Shown: positions 1-5,758 of the stretch, piece by piece | Layout of the letters: each line of letters starts with the position of its first letter | How positions within the stretch are numbered: position 1 is the stretch's first letter | NCBI GenBank assembly: GCA_012521625.1 | Contig: JAAYLY010000100.1 | Location: 1-5,822, forward strand | Direction of reading: 5' to 3' | Source of the DNA: Tissierellia bacterium | GTDB taxonomy: Bacteria > Bacillota > Clostridia > Tissierellales > Tissierellaceae | Length of the DNA stretch: 5,822 bases | Position numbers and translations under genes: made by a program | Notes under the pieces: generated by a model | Databases searched by the model: none | What the model saw: only the letters and a program-made list of their open reading frames with translations | What the model was told of the DNA's origin: nothing

Positions 1-17
1 AAAAAATATATAGGTAG

Positions 18-57
18 AAAGACTATTATAACCCCTTGGTTGTAATAGTCTTTTTTT
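18..57 (+). terminator. Rho-independent terminator of an unseen upstream gene
   Basis: Bases 18-33 pair with 38-53, giving a 16-bp stem with one G-U wobble (29/42) and the 4-base loop CCTT. A run of seven T follows on the plus strand (51-57). There is no matching long T run in the other direction, so it most likely ends a plus-strand gene lying to the left of the window. It isolates the ABC operon from upstream transcription. Confidence 0.9.
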
Positions 58-98
58 ATAAAAAATTTTCCATTTACTGTCTATAGGTCTACATAATA

Positions 99-107
99 TG
101 TTATAAT
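99..107 (+). promoter_or_regulatory. Extended -10 promoter for the ABC transporter operon
   Basis: TGTTATAAT at 99-107 is a consensus extended -10 (TGn followed by TATAAT) for the main vegetative sigma factor. No good -35 stands 16-18 bases upstream; the weak TGTCTA (78-83) is the best placed. This fits the lower -35 dependence of extended -10 promoters. Transcription would start near 113-115, leaving a leader of about 47 bases before the ATPase. The short repeat GTCTA at 79-83 and 87-91 sits where a regulator could bind, but no known operator is recognised. Confidence 0.65.
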
Positions 108-160
108 TCATACTGGATTAGTTTTAAATTAAAGTTTAAAAATAAAGAGGAGTAGATTAA

Positions 161-865
161 ATGAGCAGCTATATAGAGTTTAAGGACGTTAAGAAGGTCT
201 ACCAGATGGGTGAGGTGGAGATAGAGGCCCTAAGGGGAGTTAACTTTAACATCCATAAGGGCGAGTTTGTAATCATAGCTGGCCCTAGTGGGGCCGGTAA
301 GAGTACCATCTTAAACATCCTTGGTGGAATGGATACGGCTACAGCAGGACAAGTTATTGTGGATGGAAATCAGGTCAACAGCTATTCAAGAAAAGAGCTG
401 ATTGCCTACAGGAGGCATGACATAGGTTTCGTCTTTCAATTTTACAACCTAATACAAAACCTAACTGCCCTGGAGAATGTGGAATTGGCTACACAAATTT
501 GTAACAGCCCCCTAGATCCCTACGAGATTCTAGAGGCTGTAGGACTTGGCCACAGGAAGAAGAACTTCCCCTCCCAATTATCCGGTGGGGAGCAGCAGAG
601 GGTGGCCATAGCCAGGGCCTTGGCAAAGAATCCAAAGTTATTATTATGCGATGAGCCTACAGGCGCCCTAGATTACAATACTGGTAAAGCCATCCTAAAA
701 CTATTACAGGATACGGGTAGGGAGAGGGGGATGACCATAGTAGTCATTACCCACAACCTGGCCATAGCTCCCATGGGGGATAGGGTTATAAGGGTAAAGA
801 ATGGAGTAGTTGAAAGTCAGGAGATAAATGATAATCCTATTCCAGTAGAAAGGATTGAATGGTAG
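161..865 (+). CDS. ABC transporter ATP-binding protein (MacB/LolD/FtsE-type)
   Basis: This 234-residue cytoplasmic ATPase energises the permease encoded next to it. All nucleotide-binding motifs are present and intact: Walker A GPSGAGKST (41-49), Q-loop Q93 in FVFQFYNLI, signature LSGGEQQ (140-146), Walker B LLLCDEP with D164 and E165, D-loop GALD (168-171) and the switch histidine H198 in VITHN. Its length and the IEALRGVNF and PSGAGKSTILNILGG stretches are typical of the subfamily that works with FtsX-type permeases (MacB, LolD, FtsE, BceA). The start is supported by AGAGGAG at 146-152, eight bases before the ATG. Its last seven bases overlap the permease start, so the two are translationally coupled. 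The substrate cannot be read from the ATPase. Alternatives such as FtsE are unlikely because the partner is a large two-module permease. Confidence 0.96.
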   Translation: MSSYIEFKDVKKVYQMGEVEIEALRGVNFNIHKGEFVIIAGPSGAGKSTILNILGGMDTATAGQVIVDGNQVNSYSRKELIAYRRHDIGFVFQFYNLIQNLTALENVELATQICNSPLDPYEILEAVGLGHRKKNFPSQLSGGEQQRVAIARALAKNPKLLLCDEPTGALDYNTGKAILKLLQDTGRERGMTIVVITHNLAIAPMGDRVIRVKNGVVESQEINDNPIPVERIEW

Positions 866-3800
866 TGAGGTACAAGGCGTTAATAAAGGATGCTTTTAGG
901 GATATTGGAGGCTCCATAGGGCGTTTTTTATCCATCTTGGCCATAGTGGCCCTGGGGGTGGCTTTTTTCACCGGCTTAAAGATAGCCCCCCAGGCTATGA
1001 AATTTACTGCTGATAAATACTATGATGACTATAAGTTGATGGATATAAGGCTGGTTTCTACCCTAGGCTTAACTGACGACGACCTAGAGGCTGTAGGCAA
1101 GATTGAGGGTATAGAGGAAAGCCTGGGGACCTATAGCCTGGATGCCTTAACTAGGTATGAGGATGAAGAGTTGGTAGTTAGGGTCCATAGCTACATATCA
1201 GAGGATCAGATCAACGGCATGAGGCTCCTTAAGGGAAGGTTTCCCACCAAGGCAGACGAATGTCTAGTAGAAGTGGGTATGGATAAGCAGGTGAGCATAC
1301 CCCTAGGAACTAAACTTAAGCTTTCTTCCGGTACAGAGGAGGATTTAGGTGAGCAGTTGGAAAATACTGAGTATACCGTAGTTGGAGCCGTCCAAGTACC
1401 CTATTATTTGTCCTTTGAAAAGGGCAATGCATCCATTGGTAACGGGCGGGTATCCACCTTTGTAATCCTTCCCCAGGAAAACTTTAAATCGGAGGTCTAT
1501 ACGGATATCTATCTAACGGTAGAGGGAGCTAGACAGCTTAATTCCTATAAGGATGAGTATTTTGACCTAATTGACCCGGTGGTGGAAAGGTTAAAAGCCC
1601 TAGCCCATGACCGGGAGGACCTAAGGTATCAGGAAGTAGTAGGGGAAGCCTATGAGGAGTTGGAAAAGGCTAAGGAGGAATATTTTGACGGAAAGGCTGA
1701 GGCTGAGGAGGAACTATCTAAGGCCCAAGAGGAGATAGAGGATGCCCAAAGGAAGATCGCTGATGGAGAAAGGGAGCTTAAGAAGGAGGAGGAAAACTTC
1801 CAAAGGACCATTAGGGATGCCAGAGAAAAAATAGGCCAGGCTGAAAGGGACCTATTAAAGGCTGAGGAGGAGATGGAAAGGGCCAAGGAGGAATTTTACT
1901 CCCAAAAGGCCCAGGTAGAAGAGGAGTTAAGATTAGCCCAGGAGGATATTAAGAAGGGAGAAGAGGCCATCCAGCTAATGGAAGGACAAAGGGCTCAATT
2001 AATTGCTGCCTTAGAAAATCCCTTGCTGCCTGAGGAGGAGAGCTTTAAATTAAGGGCTGAGCTTGAAAGCTTGGAAGTCCTCTTGGCAGAGACCAAGGAT
2101 CAAGTGGAAGCTGGCAGGGCCCAGCTGGAAGCAGGCAAGCAAGCTTTACTTGAAGGTGAAGAGGAATTAAGGAAGAATGAGGAACTACTAGCCCAATCTA
2201 GGGAGAAGCTGGAGAGAGAAAAGGAAAGCCTAATCCAGGGGGAAAAGGAAGGTCGAAGGGAATTAGCTAAGGCCAGACAGGAACTGGAAGATGGCAAGAG
2301 GGAATTGGAAGAGGCCATAGAGGAATACAATAAGGCCAAGTTGGAAGTAGAGGAAGAACTGAAGGAGGCCTGGGAAGAAATACTTAAGGCCCAGGAGGAG
2401 ATAGGGGATATTCCAGAGGGCAAGTGGTATGTCCTAGATAGGAATAGCCACTATTCCTATGTAGACTATGGTGGGGCAGCCGACAGGATAGATGCCCTAT
2501 CAAAGGTATTTCCCCTCTTCTTCGCCTTAGTGGCAGCCCTAGTCTCCTTGACTACCATGAACAGGATGGTAGATGAACAGAGGGTAAATATAGGTACCCT
2601 AAAGGCCTTAGGTTATGATAGGGGCCATATAGCCTTTAAATATATTCTTTATGCCTTCGTAGCAACCATCTTTGGCTGTATTATCGGAATAGCCATAGGC
2701 TTTACCGTCTTTCCGATAGTGATCTTCAATGCCTACGGAATCATGTATAGGCTGCCACCTATAGAATTGGTCTTCGACCTTAAATTAGCCCTGCTGGTGT
2801 CCATAGTAGCCTTACTTTTGACTACTATGACAGCCTATATCTCATGTTTAAATGAACTGAAGGAAAATGCAGCAGCCCTTATGAGGCCTAAGGCCCCTAG
2901 GATTGGTAAGGCCATCTTCCTGGAAAGCATCCCCTTCATATGGAATAGGCTGAACTTTAGCCATAAGATCACTGCCAGGAACCTCTTAAGGTATAAGAGG
3001 AGGTTCTTCATGACCGTCTTTGGAATTGCTGGCTGTACTGCCCTCCTTTTAACAGGCTTTGGTATCAGGGATTCCATCAGGGCAGTGGTAGATAGGCAGT
3101 ATGGAGAACTCTTTATCTATGATGTAAGCGTAGGGATTGAAGAAGGTGGCTGGGAAAGGCTTGAAGCCTATCCAGAATTTGAAGACTATATGCTTATCCA
3201 TCGGGAGGGGGGTAAGCTTTCCAATGGAAGTAGTGATAAGAATATCTCCATACTGGTGCCGGAGGATGGGGATAAATTAAGGGATTTTATAATATTACGA
3301 GATGATAAGTCTAAGGAAGTAATTCCCCTGCCAGATGAGGGCATAATAATAAGTAAGCAGGTAAGTAAGAGCCTAGATATAAAGCCAGGGGATAAGATCA
3401 GCCTAATCAACAGTGAGGATAAAGAGGCTCTAGTAGAAGTTAAGGGCATAACGGAAAACTATACCTCCAACTTCGTCTACCTATCGGCTGACTACTATGA
3501 GGAGGTCTTCCAGAAGGAAGTTAAGTATAACGAGGCTATAGGCCACTTAATTTCAATGACCAGGACGGTGGAAGACAACCTATCTAAGGAGCTTTTGGAA
3601 GAGGAAGGGATAACATCTGTAAGCTTCAATTCCATCCTTAAGGAAGACTTTGATGATATCATAGCATCCTTAGGTTATGTAGTCTTGGTAATCATCATAT
3701 CAGCCGGCTCCCTAGCCTTCGTTGTCCTTTATAATCTAACCAACGTAAATATCAGCGAAAGGATTAGGGAAATAGCTACCATAAAGGTACTTGGCTTTTA

Positions 3801-4071
3801 CGACAATGAAGTATCCATGTATGTCTATAGGGAAAATATAATCTTAACCATTTTTGGTACTTTATTAGGCCTAGTTTTGGGTATATTCCTCCACAGGTAT
3901 ATTATGACTACAGTGGAGATGGATAATATTATGTTCGGTCTAGATATAGAGCCTATGAGCTTCATCTATTCTGTTATCTTAACCATCCTATTCTCCGCCT
4001 TGGTTAATGGCTTTATGTACTATAAGCTGAGGAATATACCCATGGTAGAGTCTTTAAAATCAGTAGACTAA
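859..4071 (+). CDS. Large FtsX-family ABC permease with long extracytoplasmic coiled coil
   Basis: This 1070-residue membrane protein is the partner of the preceding ATPase. By hydrophobicity I place helices near residues 20-40, 547-567, 596-622, 641-661, 717-735, 936-958, 993-1011 and 1035-1055. That gives two modules, each a single helix, an extracytoplasmic domain and a three-helix FtsX core. Each core carries the cytoplasmic coupling motif: EQRVNIGTLKALG (573-585) and SERIREIATIKVLG (966-979). The first external domain (about 41-545) contains a Glu/Lys/Ala-rich coiled coil from about 255 to 515, broken near NPLLPEEE (387-394). It is followed by WYVLDRNSHYSYVDY (523-537), which I recall as conserved in large clostridial and lactobacillal permeases. 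The ATG overlaps the ATPase stop. AAAGGA (849-854) lies 4 bases from this ATG and 10 from an in-frame GTG at 865, which is an alternative start. An export or mechanotransmission role is inferred; the substrate is unknown. Confidence 0.93.
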   Translation: MVVRYKALIKDAFRDIGGSIGRFLSILAIVALGVAFFTGLKIAPQAMKFTADKYYDDYKLMDIRLVSTLGLTDDDLEAVGKIEGIEESLGTYSLDALTRYEDEELVVRVHSYISEDQINGMRLLKGRFPTKADECLVEVGMDKQVSIPLGTKLKLSSGTEEDLGEQLENTEYTVVGAVQVPYYLSFEKGNASIGNGRVSTFVILPQENFKSEVYTDIYLTVEGARQLNSYKDEYFDLIDPVVERLKALAHDREDLRYQEVVGEAYEELEKAKEEYFDGKAEAEEELSKAQEEIEDAQRKIADGERELKKEEENFQRTIRDAREKIGQAERDLLKAEEEMERAKEEFYSQKAQVEEELRLAQEDIKKGEEAIQLMEGQRAQLIAALENPLLPEEESFKLRAELESLEVLLAETKDQVEAGRAQLEAGKQALLEGEEELRKNEELLAQSREKLEREKESLIQGEKEGRRELAKARQELEDGKRELEEAIEEYNKAKLEVEEELKEAWEEILKAQEEIGDIPEGKWYVLDRNSHYSYVDYGGAADRIDALSKVFPLFFALVAALVSLTTMNRMVDEQRVNIGTLKALGYDRGHIAFKYILYAFVATIFGCIIGIAIGFTVFPIVIFNAYGIMYRLPPIELVFDLKLALLVSIVALLLTTMTAYISCLNELKENAAALMRPKAPRIGKAIFLESIPFIWNRLNFSHKITARNLLRYKRRFFMTVFGIAGCTALLLTGFGIRDSIRAVVDRQYGELFIYDVSVGIEEGGWERLEAYPEFEDYMLIHREGGKLSNGSSDKNISILVPEDGDKLRDFIILRDDKSKEVIPLPDEGIIISKQVSKSLDIKPGDKISLINSEDKEALVEVKGITENYTSNFVYLSADYYEEVFQKEVKYNEAIGHLISMTRTVEDNLSKELLEEEGITSVSFNSILKEDFDDIIASLGYVVLVIIISAGSLAFVVLYNLTNVNISERIREIATIKVLGFYDNEVSMYVYRENIILTIFGTLLGLVLGIFLHRYIMTTVEMDNIMFGLDIEPMSFIYSVILTILFSALVNGFMYYKLRNIPMVESLKSVD

Positions 4072-4075
4072 AGGA

Positions 4076-4540
4076 ATGTTGCAGTTGGAAAATTTATTTA
4101 TAGTTTTAAGGGATATAAAAAGGGGGATTAAGGGCTATTTCCAAGCCCAGCTTAGCCTGATGATCATAAGCTTTTTAATCTTTAGTATAGGCCTAGTCCT
4201 AATAGATGCTCCCCATCCCTTGCTTATGGCCTTTATAATAGCCCTGGTAGATATCCTACCAGTGGTAGGCAGTGGAATCATCATGATTCCCTGGGCCCTT
4301 ATAAGCTTTTTACTGGCTAATACTGACTTTGCCATCAGCTTAGGGCTAGTATACCTATTAGCAACAATTATAAGGCAGTTAATAGAGCCTAAAATTACGG
4401 GCGATAAGATAGGCTTAAGGCCTCTTTACACCTTCATAGCCACCATAGTAGGTAGTTTTATCTTTGGACCCATTGGAGTAATTTTAGGACCTATAATAGC
4501 CATAATTATAAAATCAATTACCAGCTTAAATAAGGAGTAA
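4076..4540 (+). CDS. C-terminal half of an AI-2E (YtvI-like) family membrane protein, probable remnant
   Basis: This 154-residue, very hydrophobic protein has four to five predicted membrane helices. It resembles the C-terminal part of AI-2E family transporters such as the sporulation protein YtvI. The recognisable segments are LRDIKRGIKGYFQAQL (11-26), DILPVVGSGIIMIPW (59-73), RQLIEPKITGDKIGL (100-114) and GPIGVILGPI (131-140). Family members usually have about 330-370 residues, so roughly the first 180-200 (the N-terminal helices and soluble segment) are absent. An in-frame stop at 4064-4066 rules out extension upstream. It begins four bases after the permease stop. AAAGGA (4070-4075) abuts the ATG with no spacer, and a TTG at 4085 would be better spaced (9 bases). 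The remaining frame is open, so it may be translated from the ABC operon message. More likely it is a leftover of a recombination that joined the permease to a broken gene. Function in this form is doubtful. Confidence 0.8.
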   Translation: MLQLENLFIVLRDIKRGIKGYFQAQLSLMIISFLIFSIGLVLIDAPHPLLMAFIIALVDILPVVGSGIIMIPWALISFLLANTDFAISLGLVYLLATIIRQLIEPKITGDKIGLRPLYTFIATIVGSFIFGPIGVILGPIIAIIIKSITSLNKE

Positions 4541-4596
4541 GGCAACATAATCAACATATAGGGCAACTTATATAGTAAATTTTTGTTTAATTAAGG

Positions 4597-4627
4597 TTGA
4601 AAACATGGTAAACTTTAAAAGTATTAA
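4597..4627 (+). promoter_or_regulatory. Possible promoter for apt
   Basis: The 111-base spacer between the AI-2E fragment and apt has no clear terminator hairpin but offers promoter-like elements. TTGAAA at 4597-4602 lies 19 bases before TATTAA (4622-4627). An alternative is the extended -10-like TGGTAAACT (4606-4614), with only weak -35 candidates upstream. The region is A+T rich, so such matches arise easily and I cannot choose between them. Without a promoter here, apt would have to be read through from the ABC operon. Confidence 0.35.
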
Positions 4628-4637
4628 AATATAGCTT

Positions 4638-4643
4638 GGAGGG
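4638..4643 (+). promoter_or_regulatory. Ribosome binding site that decides the apt start
   Basis: GGAGGG stands 2 bases before the TTG at 4646 but 8 bases before the second in-frame TTG at 4652. The longer spacing is the normal one, so it selects 4652 as the start. The resulting N-terminus begins MDLKSK, like the MDLK start I recall for Bacillus Apt. Confidence 0.75.
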
Positions 4644-4651
4644 AATTGGAC

Positions 4652-5170
4652 TTGGATCTTAAATCTAAAATAAGAGTAATAGAAGGTTTTCCAATGGAGG
4701 GAATTAGTTTTAAGGATATAACTACCTTAACTAAGGATAAAGAGGCTTATAAATATGCAATAGAGAAGATAGTGGCTGACCTAAGGGAGAGGGATGTGGA
4801 TTATATAGTAGGCCCTGAGGCTAGAGGCTTCATATTTGGAGCAGCTGTGGCCTATGGTTTAGGTGTAGGCTTTATTCCCGTAAGAAAACCTGGAAAATTA
4901 CCAGCTGAAACTGCAAGTAATAAATATGAATTGGAATACGGAACTAACACTTTGGAAATACACGTAGACGCCATAAAGGAAGGGGACAGGGTGGCAATAG
5001 TAGACGACTTACTAGCTACAGGTGGGACTGTCCTATCAGCAGCTAAGCTAGTAGAGTCCCTAGGTGGTCAAGTAGTTGCCATGGAATTCGTAATCGAACT
5101 AGAGGACCTAAAAGGTAGGGAAAAGCTAAAGGATTACTATGTAAATACTTTAGTTAAATATGATAAATAG
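4652..5170 (+). CDS. apt: Adenine phosphoribosyltransferase (Apt)
   Basis: The enzyme makes AMP and pyrophosphate from adenine and PRPP in the cytoplasm, a purine salvage step. From the TTG at 4652 it has 172 residues, the usual length for bacterial Apt. Recognisable parts are FPMEGISFKDITTL near the N-terminus (13-26), the EARGF motif (56-60), the flexible-loop region RKPGKLP (78-84), the Apt-specific YELEYG (92-97) and the PRPP-binding loop VAIVDDLLATGGT (114-126) with its paired aspartates. Starting at the TTG at 4646 would add Met-Asp, but the ribosome binding site favours 4652. In many Firmicutes apt sits between recJ and relA. Neither is visible here, so this copy appears to stand alone. 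It ends before a hairpin shared with the convergent Rieske gene. The assignment is secure; the start is likely. Confidence 0.95.
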   Translation: MDLKSKIRVIEGFPMEGISFKDITTLTKDKEAYKYAIEKIVADLRERDVDYIVGPEARGFIFGAAVAYGLGVGFIPVRKPGKLPAETASNKYELEYGTNTLEIHVDAIKEGDRVAIVDDLLATGGTVLSAAKLVESLGGQVVAMEFVIELEDLKGREKLKDYYVNTLVKYDK

Positions 5171-5182
5171 AATATATCCATA

Positions 5183-5217
5183 GACAAAATAGCACTCAGC
5201 TGAGTGCTATTTTGTTT
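5183..5217. terminator. Bidirectional terminator between convergent apt and Rieske genes
   Basis: Bases 5184-5215 form a perfect 32-base palindrome centred between 5199 and 5200. Folded, it gives a 14-bp stem with an AGCT loop, and a further G-U pair can form at 5183/5216. The arm ends ATTTTGTTT on the plus strand, and by symmetry ATTTTGTCT on the minus strand, so both transcripts carry a U-rich tail. It lies 13 bases after the apt stop and at the end of the Rieske gene, and can serve both. Confidence 0.88.
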
Positions 5218-5218
5218 A

Positions 5219-5497
5219 CTAAAACTTCTTATCTATTATCTTTTTAAGGATATTAACATCCCTTTCAAAGTTCAAGGGCTTTACTGCCGGCCCTTGGATT
5301 ATTTCTCCATCATAGGTAAATCTGGAACCATGGCAGGGGCAGTCCCAGGATCTTTCTACCTCATTCCAATTTAGCTCACAGCCCATATGGGTACAGGTGG
5401 TATTTACATTGTGGAGCTCACCTTCCTCATCCCTGTATATACCAATTTTTCCCCCTTCAGCCTTTACAACAATAGCTTCACCAGGCTTTAAACTCAT
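5219..5497 (-). CDS. Small stand-alone Rieske [2Fe-2S] protein
   Basis: This 92-residue soluble protein has no signal peptide or membrane helix, so it is probably cytoplasmic. It carries the two Rieske boxes. CTHMGC (35-40) supplies C35 and H37, and CPCHGSRF (53-60) supplies C53 and H56, the expected cluster ligands. C40 and C55 are the additional pair that forms a disulfide in high-potential Rieske proteins. The sequence, including ELNWNEVERSWDCPCHGS and GPAVKPL, resembles from memory the C-terminal Rieske domain of the roughly 500-residue YhfW-type FAD oxidoreductases. Here the domain stands alone: GGAGG at 5508-5512 lies 10 bases before its ATG, and an in-frame stop occurs upstream at 5540-5542. 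No FAD-domain gene is in the window. An electron-transfer role is inferred from the cluster; the partner is unknown. Confidence 0.9.
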   Translation of the reverse strand: MSLKPGEAIVVKAEGGKIGIYRDEEGELHNVNTTCTHMGCELNWNEVERSWDCPCHGSRFTYDGEIIQGPAVKPLNFERDVNILKKIIDKKF

Positions 5498-5552
5498 CCA
5501 TTTTAATCCTCCAATTAATTTTTTCCTACTTATTTTTTGTTAAATTTAGTTA

Positions 5553-5582
5553 AATATACGGTTAATATAAGGGACAAAACAA
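5553..5582 (-). promoter_or_regulatory. Likely promoter for the Rieske gene
   Basis: Read on the minus strand, TTGTTT (5582-5577) is followed after 18 bases by TATATT (5558-5553). Transcription would start near 5546, about 50 bases before the Rieske ATG. Each hexamer is a fair match to the sigma-A consensus, but the region is A+T rich. Confidence 0.45.
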
Positions 5583-5624
5583 CGTTAAGAAAATATCAAT
5601 CCCCCTAAATTTTAAGGGAAAATA

Positions 5625-5711
5625 ATGAAAACATTTACTGAAAACGCTGTCATTTCAATGTTTAGAAAGTTTTTTAAAAATTTTATAAAAAGGTGTGTCA
5701 ATAACCTGTGA
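5625..5711 (+). CDS. Possible 28-codon ORF, perhaps the truncated start of an interrupted gene
   Basis: An ATG at 5625 is preceded by AAGGG (5614-5618) at a 6-base spacing, a credible ribosome binding site. The frame reads MKTFTENAVISMFRKFFKNF followed by eight more residues and ends at a TGA (5709-5711). The product would be basic and weakly amphipathic. I recognise no family. The stop lies about 15 bases inside the repeat block that resembles an insertion-sequence end, so residues up to about 23 could be the original start of a longer protein and the last few residues encoded by the element. It could equally be a chance frame in A+T-rich DNA. It runs divergently from the Rieske gene. Confidence 0.3.
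   Translation: MKTFTENAVISMFRKFFKNFIKRCVNNL
5639..5652. promoter_or_regulatory. Candidate catabolite-responsive element (cre, CcpA site)
   Basis: TGAAAACGCTGTCA fits every position of the Gram-positive cre consensus TGWAANCGNTNWCA. It lies about 93 bases upstream of the predicted Rieske start of transcription. It also lies within the first codons of the small frame at 5625, and about 50 bases before the possible plus-strand start near 5696. Which gene it controls, if any, is unclear, and CcpA itself is not in the window. Confidence 0.45.
5661..5689 (+). promoter_or_regulatory. Weak plus-strand promoter candidate next to the repeat block
   Basis: TTTAGA (5661-5666) and TATAAA (5684-5689) are separated by 17 bases, matching four and five of six consensus positions. 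Transcription would start near 5696, at the edge of the repeat block. The sequence is nearly all A and T, so this may be chance. It competes with the reading of this stretch as coding sequence. Confidence 0.25.
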
Positions 5712-5722
5712 AAATGTCACCT
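5706..5722 (+). repeat. 17-base direct repeat, copy 1
   Basis: CTGTGAAAATGTCACCT matches copy 2 at 5742-5758 in 16 of 17 positions. The spacing is 36 bases, more than three turns of the helix. It is a likely protein-binding site, such as a transposase site, within the putative element end. Confidence 0.85.
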
Positions 5723-5724
5723 AA

Positions 5725-5738
5725 AAAATCATGATTTT
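5725..5738. repeat. 14-base perfect palindrome between the direct repeats
   Basis: AAAATCATGATTTT is its own reverse complement and lies between the two 17-base repeats. Its left part, AAAATCATGA, recurs at 5811-5820 at the very end of the window, which suggests a repeated binding site rather than a terminator. Confidence 0.7.
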
Positions 5739-5741
5739 ATT

Positions 5742-5758
5742 CTATGAAAATGTCACCT
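5742..5758 (+). repeat. 17-base direct repeat, copy 2
   Basis: CTATGAAAATGTCACCT differs from copy 1 at one base (A for G at the third position). The bases after it differ from those after copy 1, so the conserved unit is limited to about 17 bases. Confidence 0.85.

Noticed and set aside
1650..2423. Minus-strand open frames of 78 and 107 codons within the permease (1650-1886, 2100-2423)
   Set aside because: They are Ser/Leu/Ala-rich mirror translations of the Glu/Lys-rich coiled-coil codons, with no recognisable domain and fully inside a strong plus-strand gene.
2835..3449. Minus-strand open frames of 80 and 87 codons (2835-3077, 3186-3449)
   Set aside because: They lie wholly inside the permease and are opposite to conserved FtsX sequence. 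Their products resemble no family.
161..4071. Cell-division FtsE/FtsX pair
   Set aside because: FtsX has about 300 residues and four helices. This permease has 1070 residues, eight predicted helices and two FtsX cores, so it belongs to the larger exporter-type group.
4135..4335. Minus-strand open frame of 66 codons opposite the AI-2E fragment
   Set aside because: The plus strand here encodes clearly conserved AI-2E motifs, so the antisense frame is a shadow.
4541..4651. Terminator or purine riboswitch before apt
   Set aside because: Only short A+T-rich pairings around 4554-4573 can form, with no G+C-rich stem, T run or conserved purine-aptamer core.
5601..5618. Hairpin CCCCCTAAATTTTAAGGG as a terminator
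   Set aside because: The arms pair for only about four bases before a mismatch or bulge, and no T run follows on either strand.
5706..5758. CRISPR array
   Set aside because: There are only two copies, the shared unit is about 17 bases (shorter than normal CRISPR repeats), the 19-base interval holds a palindrome, and no cas gene is visible.
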